Positions 51,750 to 63,471 of a DNA stretch of 64,000 nt are shown here, piece after piece. Numbering within the stretch: the stretch's first letter is position 1; each line of letters starts with the position of its first letter. The stretch is from Beta vulgaris subsp. vulgaris (lineage: Eukaryota; Streptophyta; Magnoliopsida; Caryophyllales; Amaranthaceae). Made by a program: the position numbers and the translations under genes. The notes under the pieces are model-generated. The model saw only the letters and a program-made list of their open reading frames with translations. It made no database searches and was not told the DNA's origin. The stretch lies in assembly GCF_026745355.1 (NCBI RefSeq), contig NC_079208.1, positions 60,560,892-60,624,891 on the forward strand. Direction: 5' to 3'.

Positions 51750-52200
51750 TTCTTAAAGCTTCAAGGTTTGAGATAAAACCTCACTAGAGACACTTTGAAA
51801 ATGAGATTTATTTACCCTTCCTCGCTCCCATCTTCCAATGAGTCTTGCATGTGTAGCTGAATCGGCTTGACCTGTTGGCTGCGCTGTTGCGAGAGGTTTT
51901 AATTCAGTAGAATACTTCTTTTTATCAACCTTAAAAAATGTCATTGTATAAGGTAAATCATTTTTTAAGTATAAATGACACGTGTAAAAGGGGAGGCGTG
52001 AACCCCGTATTTGTTGTTCATATGTGAGTTGTCCCACATTGGAGAAATATGAGAGAAATAAAGTATCACATTATAAGTTATCGGAGCTGCTCCTATTATA
52101 TATAATCAATTGATTTTAGTACAAAATCTCCTAAGTCTTGTGAGGTGATTCTTTCTCCTAAAGATGGATTCCGTCCAGGCCCATACTTCTCAGACATATA
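51750..52200. mobile_element. Possible decayed retrotransposon LTR region
   Basis: Contains GTTGTCCCACATTGGAGAAA followed by a TATATAATC stretch, a combination common in plant LTRs. A 94-codon minus frame here (51753-52037) resembles no domain. No paired LTR or target duplication seen. Confidence 0.25.
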
Positions 52201-52994
52201 TAAAATTACAACCCGTGACTAAGCATTGAGTCCGACATAAGTTCAAATAAGAACTAATAACTTAAGGTAAGTCAAGATAAGTAGATAAATTCTAAATAAG
52301 TTCAAATAAGTTTTAAATAAGCAAAAATAAGTTGAATATAAGAAACTCATAATCCAACAACAATACATATATTGATATAGGGTCGATATCAAACTAATAA
52401 AAAAGTACATATAGTCACGTGCTTATATATATATCAAATTATCAACCCCTATTTTCCTAATTCTCCACTATTTTAAATTTTTAATACCCTCCAAAATCAG
52501 TTTTGCCAACTAGATCTTAAGTCACATTCACAAAAGCTTTTACCAAATTGACTAATATCATGTCGACTAGTTAGGTTGTGATTCATATGGATGGGGATTC
52601 GCTAGCAAAAATAAAGAAATGGGTGATTGTGGACACAAAAAAGTCCCTATCTTTAGCTGTTGGAGTAATCTCTAGGCCATATCAGAATCATAAAAAGGAT
52701 TTGTGCATGATTCATATGATTCTTTTTTAAGAATTTATTAATCCAAAATTCTATAATCGTACTTGTATGGAGGTATAGTTGCCAATTGCCACACTTCTTA
52801 TGTACTGTAGTTTTGGTGGGCTGAATGTTTGCCTACTAATACTATGACTCTAGTGACTCTAATCTAAATCCAGGTTGTACACGGCGCGAGACAAATGGAT
52901 AAACACGCATCTAGTAAACCGAACACTATGAAATTCGGCTACATGTTTCTAATATGGAAATAGTACTAGTAGCTGTCAATTTTATGAGGAATAT

Positions 52995-53175
52995 TACCGC
53001 TGAGATTGGCGTGAGTGGTTAAAGGTCTCTCGCTCTTTAATTAAAATTTGGATTCGAGTCTTGGGTATGGAAAAAATCTCATCTGGAAGGAATGCTGCCA
53101 TTTGAGATATCTATGCAAACTCTCGTAGGAGATTAGTCAACTCGTTAAAGACGGTGGAAAACTACTTGTAATAGG
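52995..53175 (+). mobile_element. tRNA-derived SINE candidate
   Basis: A-box-like TGGCGTGAGTGGTT (53007-53020) and B-box-like GGATTCGAGTC (53050-53060) at SINE spacing, then a unique body. Tail and target duplication are not clear. Confidence 0.45.
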
Positions 53176-53358
53176 ACAAATAAAATTTACTAGGAATATT
53201 TGGTTAGGGAATTTCTTTTGTTCATGAAGTACATCATGTACATGTACTTGGAGCGGTTCATTGGTTTTTATGAATGCCAAATATGGTAATCAGTAAGATT
53301 ATGTATACACATCATATGATGCTAGTAATAAAGGAAATAGAATGGAACTAATCACTTA

Positions 53359-54228
53359 GGGGGAGTTTGGTTGGGGGTATTGTGGAAAGGGTAAGAGAAT
53401 CAAGAGACTTGATTCTCTTACTTGTTGTTTGTTTGCTTAAATCAATGGAACCCTTTACCCTCTCCTTACCCCCAAAGTCCTCTACTTTCATTCCTCTACC
53501 CCCCAAGGGTTTCACTTACCCTTTCTTTGACTTATTATTGACCTTCCCTTGACCACCCAACCACCCATTGACCCAACCATCCAACCACACCTGACCTCCC
53601 AACCACCACCACCTGCGCACCCTACCACCGCAACCCGTCCCCTCCACCACCTGACCACCCAACCACCACCACCTGACCACCCAACCGCCAGCCGCCAGAA
53701 ACACCCCAACCATCAAAAACCTAAACGACATAGGGGAGGGGAGGGAGAAAACGCGGTGCTGTAGGGGAGGGGAGAGGGGGAGACCGCCGACGGCGCAGGG
53801 AGGGAGGAGAGACCGCGATGGCGTAGGGGGGAGGGAGAGACGCGACGACGCAGGGAAGGAGGGAGAGACCAGCACGACGACGCGGTAGGGGGAGGGAGAG
53901 ACCGCACGCACAGGGGAGGGGAGAACTCGACATGCAGGGAGGGGAGGGGGACAACGTGACGGCGCAGGGGAGGGGAGAACCGTCGCGGGAAGGGGAAGAG
54001 CAGCCGACGAGGTGGTGTTACTGGGGTAGGGAGAGGTGGCTTGGGGAATAGTAACAGAGGGAGGAGTGGTGGTGCTAGGGTGGAAGAAGAGTATGAGGAG
54101 GAAGCAAGAGAATTGATATTGTCTTAACCAAACACCACTCTAAATCTAAGGGTTTTCTTTTCCTTTTCTCTTCTCTCCGTCCCTTTCTTGATTCCATTCC
54201 CTTTACCTCATTGCAACCAAACACCCCC
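53359..54228. mobile_element. PIF/Harbinger-like non-autonomous element with GC-rich core
   Basis: 870 bp flanked by TTA (53356-53358, 54229-54231). Inverted ends: GGGGGAGTTTGGTTG at the left, GGGGGTGTTTGGTTG as reverse complement at the right, with further similarity (GGGTAAGAGAATCA versus GGTAAAGGGAATGG). Inside are a perfect 14-bp hairpin (arms 53391-53404 and 53408-53421), a C-rich ACCACC-type tract (about 53545-53700) and a G-rich GGGGAGGGAGAGAC-type degenerate minisatellite (about 53730-53990). Serine/proline-rich frames inside come from the low-complexity repeats. No transposase. Confidence 0.75.
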
Positions 54229-54231
54229 TTA

Positions 54232-55204
54232 AGGAGAGGGGAAAATGTAACAATAGATACACATTAACTACATTAGTTGATGAGTGAATACGTCATAAAT
54301 TTTTAAAATTAATACTATTTTAAAAATTGTGTTGAATGCGGAATGCCTATATGCAATCCTTGTATATAACCCTATTCATGATTCTACTTAACATGATCTC
54401 TCTTACCCAAAAGTCAAATAAAATAATCCACTTTATTTCCACTAACATACTCATTTTCTTGGTTCCTATATTTACAGTAAAATATTCCACTTCCATTAAC
54501 ATTCTCATTTTCTTGGTTCCTGTATCTACAGTACGCTAGATCCATTTGAAATGAAAAAAACCCTTTATTCTTTTAAAGTTGCAATAATTTAACTTTAACG
54601 CTTATCAAATATCAATACATAATTTTAATCATACATCTATATCTTTAATATTTAATATCTTGAAAATATAACATTATATTGATACTAATGACTAATCAAA
54701 CAACATATTATATAATAGCATTTATTTTAATATATAGCATAATAACTATAGTTAGCGTTAGGATATGATAAATAATATAAGATCTAAAATGTTGCTATTA
54801 TAAAAGAAAGTCAAAGTTAATATATAAAAAGCGTAAAAAAAATCAAAACCTTACAATTATATAAGAACCAAAGAAATATATATACTAAACCTACCTATCT
54901 CTTAGTACTTCCAATTTCCTTTATGATCATTTGATCAAAAAGTAATCGGCTTCAAAAATTATCCCTTTAAAAAGGAAATGATAAATATTTACTCATCTAG
55001 TTTAGAGTTATAATGAGCACAAATTTGCCCATTTGTAATTTCCCTTTCTTACTATTAATAAAAGTCATTATATTTACCTCCTTTATAATTAATCATGTAT
55101 ATCTGTTATGTAATTCCAAATTATCTATTTCTCCTATTTCCTGTCATTTTCATGAAAATTGCCTTTTTTCAGCAATAATCTTCACCCAAAAGAAAGATGT
55201 CGTA
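54232..55204. other. AT-rich spacer with a short local duplication
   Basis: A roughly 55-bp phrase (CATTTTCTTGGTTCCT followed by TACAGTA) occurs twice in tandem at about 54430-54535. No gene or further element recognised. Confidence 0.5.
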
Positions 55205-57808
55205 AGTCATAACACTAGCTTTGCATGAAGCTCAGAAGGTGCTACATCTGAATCCTAATAGCATTCAAGCCAGAGAGAGAGAACAAGTAGCTGCTCAGGA
55301 GTATCAGAAGGTTCATGCTAAATATTCTTCTTTTATGCAACAGAAGAGTAAACTATCATGGTTAAAAGATGGAGATGAGAATTCAAAAGCATTTCAAAAT
55401 GCTTTAAAAACTAGAAGGCTTCAGAACACTATTTATGGTGTTGCTGATATTGAAGGGAGATGGGTTGAAGGTAGTGAAGAGGTGAACAAAGCTTTCCTGC
55501 ATTATTACACTCAGCTTCTTGGTACTCCAAGGCATTGCAGGAGTCATGTGCAACAGGAGGTGATTGATGCTGGTCCTGTTCTGAATGCAGAACAATGTCA
55601 AGCACTTCTGGTACCTTTTTCTCCTGAAGAAGTGAAGCAGGCAATTTTCTCTATTCCTGGTGACAAATCACCAGGACCTGATGGGTTTGGGGCAGCTTTC
55701 TATAAAGATGCTTGGAGTATTGTTGGTGCTGAGTGTACAACAGCTGTCTTGGATTCCTTTCAATCAAAGAAATTATTGAAGGAGATAAATCATACTATTT
55801 TGGCTTTGATTCCAAAGGTCAAATGTCCTGGTAATGTCACTGAATTCAGGCCAATTGCATGCTGCAATGTTATATACAAGTGCATAACCAAGCTGATGTG
55901 TTCTAGATTGAGCAAGATTCTCCCTGAAATTATAGCTGCAAATCAAGGTGCTTTCGTAAAAGGGAGATTTATAGCACACAATATCTTAATTTGTCAAGAT
56001 ATTGTCAAGAACTATGGGAAGAAGGATGCTGCTCCAGGTTGTATCATCAAAATGGACCTTAAAAAAGCATATGATTCAATAGATTGGTGCTTTATTGAAG
56101 AGTTATTACAAGCTATGAAATTCCCTTCCAATTTTGTGGAGATGATTATGGAATGCATTAAATCTCCTAGCTTCTCTTTACTGATAAATGGGGAATTAGT
56201 TGGCTTTTTCAAGGGCAAGAGGGGTCTAAGACAAGGTGACCCCCTCTCACCATTGATATTTGTGATATGCATGGAATATTTCAGTAGAACAATGAAGATT
56301 GTAGGTGAAAAAGATGATTTCCAATTCCACCCTAGATGCACTTGTATCAAACTCAACCATCTGTGCTTTGCAGATGATATCATAATGTGTTGCAAAGGTG
56401 AATTCAAGTCAGTACTGAGAATGCTTCAAGGATTCACTCACTTCTCTGAGTCTTCAGGGTTAGAAGCCAATAAACAAAAATCTGAATTGTTTACAGTGGG
56501 GTTAAAGCAGCAGGAGGTCCAAAGGATCCTTAATATGTCAGGCTTCAGTTTGGGGAGTTTCCCTTTCAGGTATTTGGGGGTCCCTATATGCTACAAAAGA
56601 ATTAGTATAAAAGATTGTGAAGGACTTGTGGAAAGAATGACAGCTCGAATTAGGTGTTGGAGCAGTAGGCACCTCTCATACCAAGGAAGACTATGCTTGG
56701 TGAACTCAGTTCTCATGAGTTTGCATGTTTACTGGGCTCAAATAATGATCATCCCAAGAAAAGTCTTACAAGATATAAATAAGATATGTAGATCATATCT
56801 TTGGACTGGTGAACACTACAGTCAAAGTTCAGGGAATGTAAACTGGGACTCAGTATGCTGTAGTAAAAAAGAGGGTGGTCTTGGAATCAAAAATGTTTTG
56901 ATTTGGAATCAAGCAGCACTAGGGAGGTATGTGTGGGCAATTGCCTTAAAGAAGGACAATCTCTGGGTAAGGTGGGTGCATGAGCTGTATGTAAAAGAAG
57001 AAAATTGGTGAGAGTACAACCATCCTCAGCAATGTAGTTGGTATTGGAAAATGATATGCCAGGTGAAAGATCAACTCAAGGTGAACTTTTCTTTGCATCA
57101 GATATTGAATATGGGGGTATATTCAGTAAAAGAAGTCTACAAGAGGCAGATGAATGTGCAGCAGAGTGTGAGTTGGTATGGTGCTATCTGGGGTAGACTG
57201 AATATACCAAAGCATAGATTTCTATGCTAGCTAGTAATGCTAAACAGATTGAAAACAGCAGATAGATTAACCAAAGTGGGTGTGATAGATGATGCTACAT
57301 GCTTAATTTGTGGATTAACAGAAGAGACTCACTGTCATCTGTTTTTCCAATGCTATTTTAGCAAAGCAGTTATAGGGAAAATTTTTCAATGGTTGCACAT
57401 GCAGTACCATGATACATCAGTACAGGGTCTGATTGATAGGGTAAACTCAAATGGTGAATCAAGATTCAGAAGACAAGTCAAGATTGCTATCATCTGTGCT
57501 ACAGTGTATCAAGTATGGTGGGCAAGGAATGATGCTCTATGGAATAGTAAACTAGATATTGTGGAGAAACATGTGTATAGAATTAAACATACTTGTATAG
57601 ATAGAATCTATAATGTGTTGCCAAAGAAAACAACTATGAGAGATAGAATGTGGTTAAGGCCGGGAGCTCTCTCTTACAATGTAATCTTTCTGTTTTTTCC
57701 TTCCTAAAGGTTTGGGAGTCCAACCTAGTTGGTTTGCCTCCTTTAGGTTAGGATGGTTGTAATTGGTATGTTCTTAATCAATATACTCACTTAATTAGAA
57801 AAAAAAAA
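55205..57808 (+). mobile_element. L1-type LINE, 5'-truncated, with reverse transcriptase and zf-RVT
   Basis: The element runs from a truncated 5' boundary near 55205-55221 to a 10-base poly(A) at 57799-57808. The apurinic endonuclease part of ORF2 and ORF1 are missing. It has the usual order of post-endonuclease region, reverse transcriptase and C-terminal zinc-finger. A convincing target duplication was not found (CTTTGCATGAAG against AAGCATTGAAGTC is only suggestive). Confidence 0.85.
55221..57707 (+). pseudogene. LINE ORF2 (reverse transcriptase) with two nonsense codons
   Basis: One reading frame covers the whole stretch without frameshift, interrupted only by TGA at 57009-57011 and TAG at 57228-57230. 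Motifs: SWLKDGDENSKAF near the start, DKSPGPDGF, FRPIACCNVIYKC, the RQGDPLSPLIF block (codons from 56229), and the catalytic FADD box at 56367-56378. After the stops a zf-RVT finger follows (CLICG, then THCHLFFQC). No RNase H domain is visible downstream. The frame at its 5' limit has no ATG because the insertion is truncated. Both stops sit where related proteins usually have tryptophan, each explained by one G-to-A change. Confidence 0.85.
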
Positions 57809-58541
57809 CAAGCATTGAAGTCATCATGATTTTAAGAGCTAATTTTATTTACCATGTTTTTAGCATGCGCAAATGGAAATTATGTGATGGTAGTGTAGTC
57901 AGCTTTATGTTTTTATGAAATTGAAGTTGATATGTTGTGGCTGTTGATTGAAAGTAATAATGTGGAGATACAAAGGAAGAGTTTACTTGTGAATTCATTA
58001 CCTCACACTTACAAGTTTACTACGTACTACTAGTCTACTACATATATATAGTGTACTATGTCGGATCACCCAACTTAAGCTAACTCTTCACATTTTTAGT
58101 CTAGTTTAGGTACCTTAGGATAGTAATATGTCTAGATTTTTCTAGGATGTTTTATCTAAGGCTTAAACTAAAATTTTCTAGCTACTTATTACACTAACTA
58201 GATTATTATATGAAAATTTTCATGGTATATCCTAGATTTTTCTAGATTATTATTTTAACATGCGCAGATGCGCGAATTGAACTTCAGAAACTTGGGCAAT
58301 AATGACTAATGAGGACAACCTATCATACCCGCATGAATGACAATAAGTGTGATTTGTGTTTTTTGGGGGTTAAAGTCACTTGTCAATTGCTCTCTTTGAA
58401 TTTTTTAGTTTAACTTGTTAACTTCAAAATTTGACACTATTTAATTTACAAATAGAGAGAATATTTTAAATTCTTATTAATACATAACTAAAAATACAAT
58501 CATGTTGGGGCCTTGTTTTACAGAGATATTGGACTTATATA
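57809..58541. other. AT-rich spacer
   Basis: No gene or clear element seen. ATTTTTCTAGATT-like words recur a few times around 58130-58260. Confidence 0.5.
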
Positions 58542-58955
58542 TAGAGGTGGACATTGGCGGGGCCGGGTTTGTTCACGGGCTCAACCCGCGGGCTTGAGTA
58601 AATGGCGGGCCAGGACGGGCCCGAGCCCATGAGTGACGGGCCATGTCGAGCCGGGCTTGAAATTTTAAAAATTTGTCCACTGATCGGCCGAGGCCCATGG
58701 GCCCGCGGGTCAGGCTCGTGCTTCCCGCGGGCCGTCCCATGTTTTATGTTGTATTTTTGTATTTTTAACATTTTTAGGGGAAAAAAACGAAGGAAAGGAG
58801 CGTTCGGCCCGTGGCCCGGCCCACTCGGACTCGTGCCGCCGGTGCGGCCGCGAATAAAATTTCTTGACCGTGACAGGCCCGCGGCCTACATAGCGGACAA
58901 CGGGTCGGGCCGGGCTTCGAGCGGCTCGTGCCGGCCCGGCCCATGCCCACCTCTA
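58542..58955. mobile_element. GC-rich hAT-type MITE
   Basis: 414 bp. Ends TAGAGGTGGACATTGG at the left and TAGAGGTGGGCATGGG as reverse complement at the right. Flanking 8-mers CTTATATA (58534-58541) and CATATATA (58956-58963) differ by one base and look like an aged hAT target duplication. The interior is rich in GGCCCG, GCGGGC and GGGCC words and far richer in GC than its surroundings. Open frames on both strands follow from the GC-rich palindromic sequence. Confidence 0.75.
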
Positions 58956-59123
58956 CATATATACAATATGGCGAACTTATTAACGGAAAACATATAGTGA
59001 AACCATATGCAATATAGTGGAGGGTTTAATTTTAATGTTTTAACATGCAAGAGGATGTAGCCATGTAGGTTGTGTAGTATATATCGTGATACATGTTGTA
59101 ACATATAGAAAGATGTAGTTTCA

Positions 59124-59305
59124 GCATGATATAGTGAGTGTTTAAATGATATAATGAGGTTCTGCATGATATAGTGAGTGTCTGAATGATATAGTAGATT
59201 GTTCAAAAATTATGTAGTTTTCGCATGATATAGTATATTTCTAAATGATATAGTGAGTTTGTTCATAAAATAATGGAATTCTGAATGATATAGTAGATTG
59301 TTTGA
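59124..59305. repeat. Minisatellite with 20-bp period
   Basis: The core ATGATATAGTGAG recurs at 59128, 59148, 59168, 59188, 59227, 59247 and 59287 (position of GATATA). Degenerate units fill the two gaps, so about nine units of 20 bp stay in phase with a single 1-bp slip. AT-rich, non-coding. Confidence 0.85.
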
Positions 59306-59533
59306 AAATATATAATAAAATGTACAAGAATATATATAGAATAATGCGAAAATTATTTAGTATTATTTTATCAATATATAATCCATTTACTAAAAATTTC
59401 TTTCGTGCAACATACATAAGTATAATTTTGGATATGCTACAAATTACATAAGTATATACTTTGAATTTCCCAAGTACAATTTTTCGCTCTATTAACAGGC
59501 ATATTCAAACCTAATACACTATCAATTAATTGA

Positions 59534-59873
59534 TTTTTTTTTTTTTTTGATAAGGAGAGAAAACTAGGAGGTGTCTACACAAGAGACACCCCCTAAAGCA
59601 CCCCTAAGGGTGTTTACAACAAGCATCAAGGACAGAAATAACGAAGAAAAAAGGAGCACTAAGGAACTCGAGCAAATGCTCCGCCACAGCATCACGCCAT
59701 CTCCCCAGGCCCAAATCGCCGTCGAACCCTTCACGGGGGGCAAGACAAGCACCACCGAAAATGAATAAGCTCCCAATCACTCGCCAGATCCACCGCAAAC
59801 ACGACCCCACACTGCGAGCAAACGAACACTCACGAACCACCGCGAGCAAACCCACACCGCGAGCACCATTCCA
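59534..59873 (-). mobile_element. 5'-truncated LINE 3' end
   Basis: On the minus strand it ends in a 15-A tail (T-run 59534-59548). Flanking 10-mers AATTAATTGA (59524-59533) and AATTGACTGA (59874-59883) match at 8 of 10 and may be the target duplication. GC content is higher than in the flanks, and the minus-strand frame (phrase WRDAVAEHLLEFL) is compatible with a LINE ORF2 C-terminus, but no domain is certain. Confidence 0.55.
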
Positions 59874-59883
59874 AATTGACTGA

Positions 59884-62182
59884 TTTTAAAAATGGCAAAA
59901 GCAGATTTAGAGGCTAGAAAGAAATAATGTGTATAAGTTTAAAATTGATAAAATAATGTGTATAATGACTGTACCATAACATCTGACAATATCAGAATAT
60001 TGTCAAATTGGATATTTAACAAGAGTATACATTATTTCACTGACACAAAAGATCATAATCACGACTAAGCAAGTAGGTCGAGAAACTTTTAGCTTAAAAT
60101 TAACAAATAGCAAAAGATTAAGAACAGGAAATAAACTGTATTTTTTTTTTTTTAGTCAGGGAGTATCCTCCACCGATAGTAGGGAAAATCTCCCTCGAGG
60201 TATTGAAGTCAACTTAATGGGTATTCCAACTAGGGTTGTCAATCAGGTTGGTTTGGGTCAATTTTAGGTTGACTTGATTTATATTTCAGGTCATTTACCC
60301 CTAACCCAAACCCGACCTAATTCTAATTTCAGGTCGAAAATCATAACTCAAACCCGACCTTATCGATTTCGGTTTGACCCGAAACCAAACCAAAATGACC
60401 TGAAATGAAATTCAACTATACACGCCAAGTTATGTAAGAATGGGTAATGACTTGAAATGAAATTTAGGTGATCCAAGAAATGGGCTTGGCCCAATACAAA
60501 TAAAAATAACAAAAGATAGGTTGTATAAGTTATGAAAATCCGGGTTAATTTCAAGTTGACCTAATCTGAAAATAATCCGACTTCTCAATTAGGTTATTCG
60601 GGTTATTTTCTCGAGTTGGATCAACATTTGTCAACACTACTTGTTTAAAGGATGAGAGCGCTTACCACTCATAACAACCAACTTTGATGATAACCTATTA
60701 TTAAATTGAAAACATGGACAGACGAAGTCATGAAGCCCCAGAAATCACTTCACAACATGTACTCTAAAAGAAGTAAAATTGATTACTTTAATTTAACCCC
60801 TTTTGAAGAGAATATTTTGAGCTTACTAATCTTTGTTAAAAAGCACCAAATTAAGTGGCCGACTTAACTGTATAAAAAATGGGGAAAAAGTGTACCAGTT
60901 GTCTATGTAGCTAGTAATTCGTCGTTGCATTTGCGGCGGGCCAAAGTCTAAGAATTTGGCGTCACATGTAAAAATAAAGACGTTAGTTTAAATCCCACAT
61001 GTTATTCATGCATTATTATATGGTATTTTTGACACTTACACACCCCCACTTTGTGTATTATTTGTCAATTGTTGTTAGCTGGTGGGAGTGGAGACTGGAA
61101 AGGTCTTTGGGCGTTACAAAATTTATAATAATGCACACCCCAACAGAAATAGCTAGTTGCAAACCCAAACAAGAAAACAACTTGCCAAATCACGCACTAT
61201 CCAAAGACTATTCCGTTACTTTGAAAATTTCTTCTCCCTAAGAAAATTAGGTAAATGTTATAAGTTCAATATCGCCTCGATCTGGATGTAGTCCGAAGGG
61301 TGAATCGGGTGCAAACACCAAAAAAAAAATTCGTACTCTTTATGTCCTTAAATATATCAAACTATAAAGAAATATATATGATATGAGGAAATTGTTTAAT
61401 CAGATTGTCTAACAAATTATTTGATTAGATCGTCCGACAAAATACCAACTTTTTGAATAGTAGCGTGTTTGATTTTCACATTCTGATGCATTATTTTGAC
61501 GATTTAATATTTTTAATTGAATATTTGTAAAAATTATTGAATTAAAATTTAGTATATTAAAATTCTACATTGAGGTAGGTTTCATTAGAGGTAAGTCTTA
61601 CCAATTACTTTGCTTGGAAGCATAATATATGAAACTCACCAATGGTATATTATTTCAAGTATATTATATTGGAAAAATTTTAAAAGTGAAAAAGAATATA
61701 ATATATGTAAGTATATTGAAACCTTAGAAGTTTATTTTACAAAAATTTAAAAGAAAAAAATTTCATCAATAATTTCTCAAAATATTTTATTATACTTTTA
61801 AAATTAATAAAATACAACGTAATATAAGTATAGTTAAACTTCCCGTTGAGAGACAATATAAACGTGAATTGTTGTTAAGATCCCACAAGCAACCTACATG
61901 TGAATTTAAGTGTCGTCCCACATTATATATGAGGAGATAATTAAATGAATTCATAAACTTGAAGAGTTACACCTCATATATCATCAATTGGTTTAGGATG
62001 ATGAAACCTTATTTTAACTTGTAAGTTGTCCGAATTCTCCCCCAAGCATTAGGTCTATTATTTAGATCCTTTTTAAAAGTCGTAAGTATCTTATTTGCTG
62101 TGTATAGTTATAAGTTATGGGCATTATGAGTTATGGCAAACATAGAAACTTGTCGTCAACTTTGTTACAGTGATAAAGAGAT
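59884..62182. other. AT-rich spacer with hAT-like debris
   Basis: About 60222-60643 has ends TAGGGTTGTCAA and, as reverse complement, TAGTGTTGACAA, with internal CCCGACC and GGTTTGACCCG words: a probable hAT MITE without a clean duplication. A T-run at about 60140-60152 next to TAGTCAGGGAGTATCC may be the tail of another retroposon. About 61890-62060 has LTR-like GTCGTCCCACATTATA. No supported gene. Confidence 0.4.
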
Positions 62183-62190
62183 ACTACATC

Positions 62191-63463
62191 CAGTGACGGA
62201 GCCACTTGGTAACAAGGGGTAGCACGTGCTACCCCTGAATTTTAATAAGAAATTTAGTTTAGCTACCGTTTTAAGCGGTCGCAAAATTTTTTAGCTACCG
62301 TTTCGGCGGTCTCTAACTGTATTAGCTACCGCTTTTGCGGCATAATTGAGGAGAGAGCTAAGATTCCAAATTTTTTGCGATTGGTGGTTGAAAATTGTTG
62401 GTAGAGTGGGTAAATTCTATTAAAAGCTATAATTAATGATGATGAAATAGGATGATTGAAAAGGAATTTCAGAGAACAAAGAGTTAGTGGAGACAATTTA
62501 ATTTCTTCCATGGAAAGTGTGATATGAGAGAAATTTTCAAGAGTTAGATCTTCAGTTTGGGAAGATGATAGCTTTTGGAATAGGTGACTACCGATCTGAT
62601 GAGGACATGGTTGATCTTTAGTAGATAATGCAGTTTCAAGAGATATTATCTCTTTCAATGCCTTCGTGTTTGCTTGTACAGTAGGTCAAAAACCTAGCAA
62701 AGCTCAATACTTTGTGAATGACTGTCAGACTTGTGCTTGAATGTAATGCTCAAGGAAATCGAATTTTTTTAAAAAAGGAAGCTTCATTATGGAAGAAATA
62801 GTTTTTTAAATTTCCGTTTCCAACTTTGAAAAAGGCAATGGAAGAAAGAGATGTGGAGAAGATGAGAAGGTTGATATTAGTTGAATTACAATGGGATTTT
62901 AGAAAATATTAGTTGAATTAATCAATAAATTCTTGTATTATGTGTATTAATGTATTTCACAATTATGAACATAAAATATCTCAAGCTTTTTCTTAAACAG
63001 GGACCCATAATGAAAATTGAATCGAGTCCAATCCAAATTTTTCTCCAACTCAGCCAAGCTAACTACCAAAATTCTTCTTAGAAAGGACACAAAATGAAAG
63101 TTGTGATAGTTTTGTAACATTACAAATTTAGGTTTATTTTATTTAGCCAGTTAAAGAAAACATGATAAGTGATTTTTCTAATAGATAGAAGAAAGTAGTG
63201 TTGTTTGGTTGGCAAATATATGAGAAAACTTTCTATATAATGGAGAAATTCGATTACCTAGGTCCTTCTAAATAAGTGGAAAAAATTTCCATGACAAGTT
63301 AAAATAAAAAAATTATCTACATTTCCTAGGAAAATACAAATTCTTGTGAAAAAACTATCTTATTAGGAAAAACTACTTCATATGTTAATTTATAGGGATT
63401 TTTTTCTAACTAATACCGTATAGTTACACTACCCCCGACTCAAAATCCTGGATCCGCCCCCTG
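62191..63463. mobile_element. hAT-like non-autonomous element with perfect 8-bp target duplication
   Basis: 1273 bp flanked by ACTACATC on both sides (62183-62190, 63464-63471). Ends CAGTGACGGAGCCA at the left and CAGGGGGCGGATCCAGGAT as reverse complement at the right, the common plant hAT CAGTGGCGGA type. Near the left end TAGCTACCG occurs three times (about 62260, 62292, 62322), paired with GCGGT. A 110-codon minus-strand frame (62658-62326) is open but matches no family I know. No transposase. Confidence 0.85.
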
Positions 63464-63471
63464 ACTACATC

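Larger units (their letters stand above)
50096..53355. other. AT-rich spacer with transposon fragments
   Basis: No supported gene. It includes a GGT-rich simple stretch (51190-51260), an LTR-like segment (51750-52200), AATAAGTT-rich sequence (52240-52345) and a SINE candidate (52995-53175). The rest is undistinguished AT-rich DNA. Confidence 0.5.

Noticed and set aside
53516..53954. Several serine/proline-rich frames
   Set aside because: Produced by the low-complexity GC-rich core of the Harbinger-like element; overlapping frames in different phases have the same composition.
58535..58997. Frames on both strands across the GC-rich hAT MITE
   Set aside because: They cross the element's termini into flanking DNA and reflect few stop codons in GC-rich palindromic sequence.
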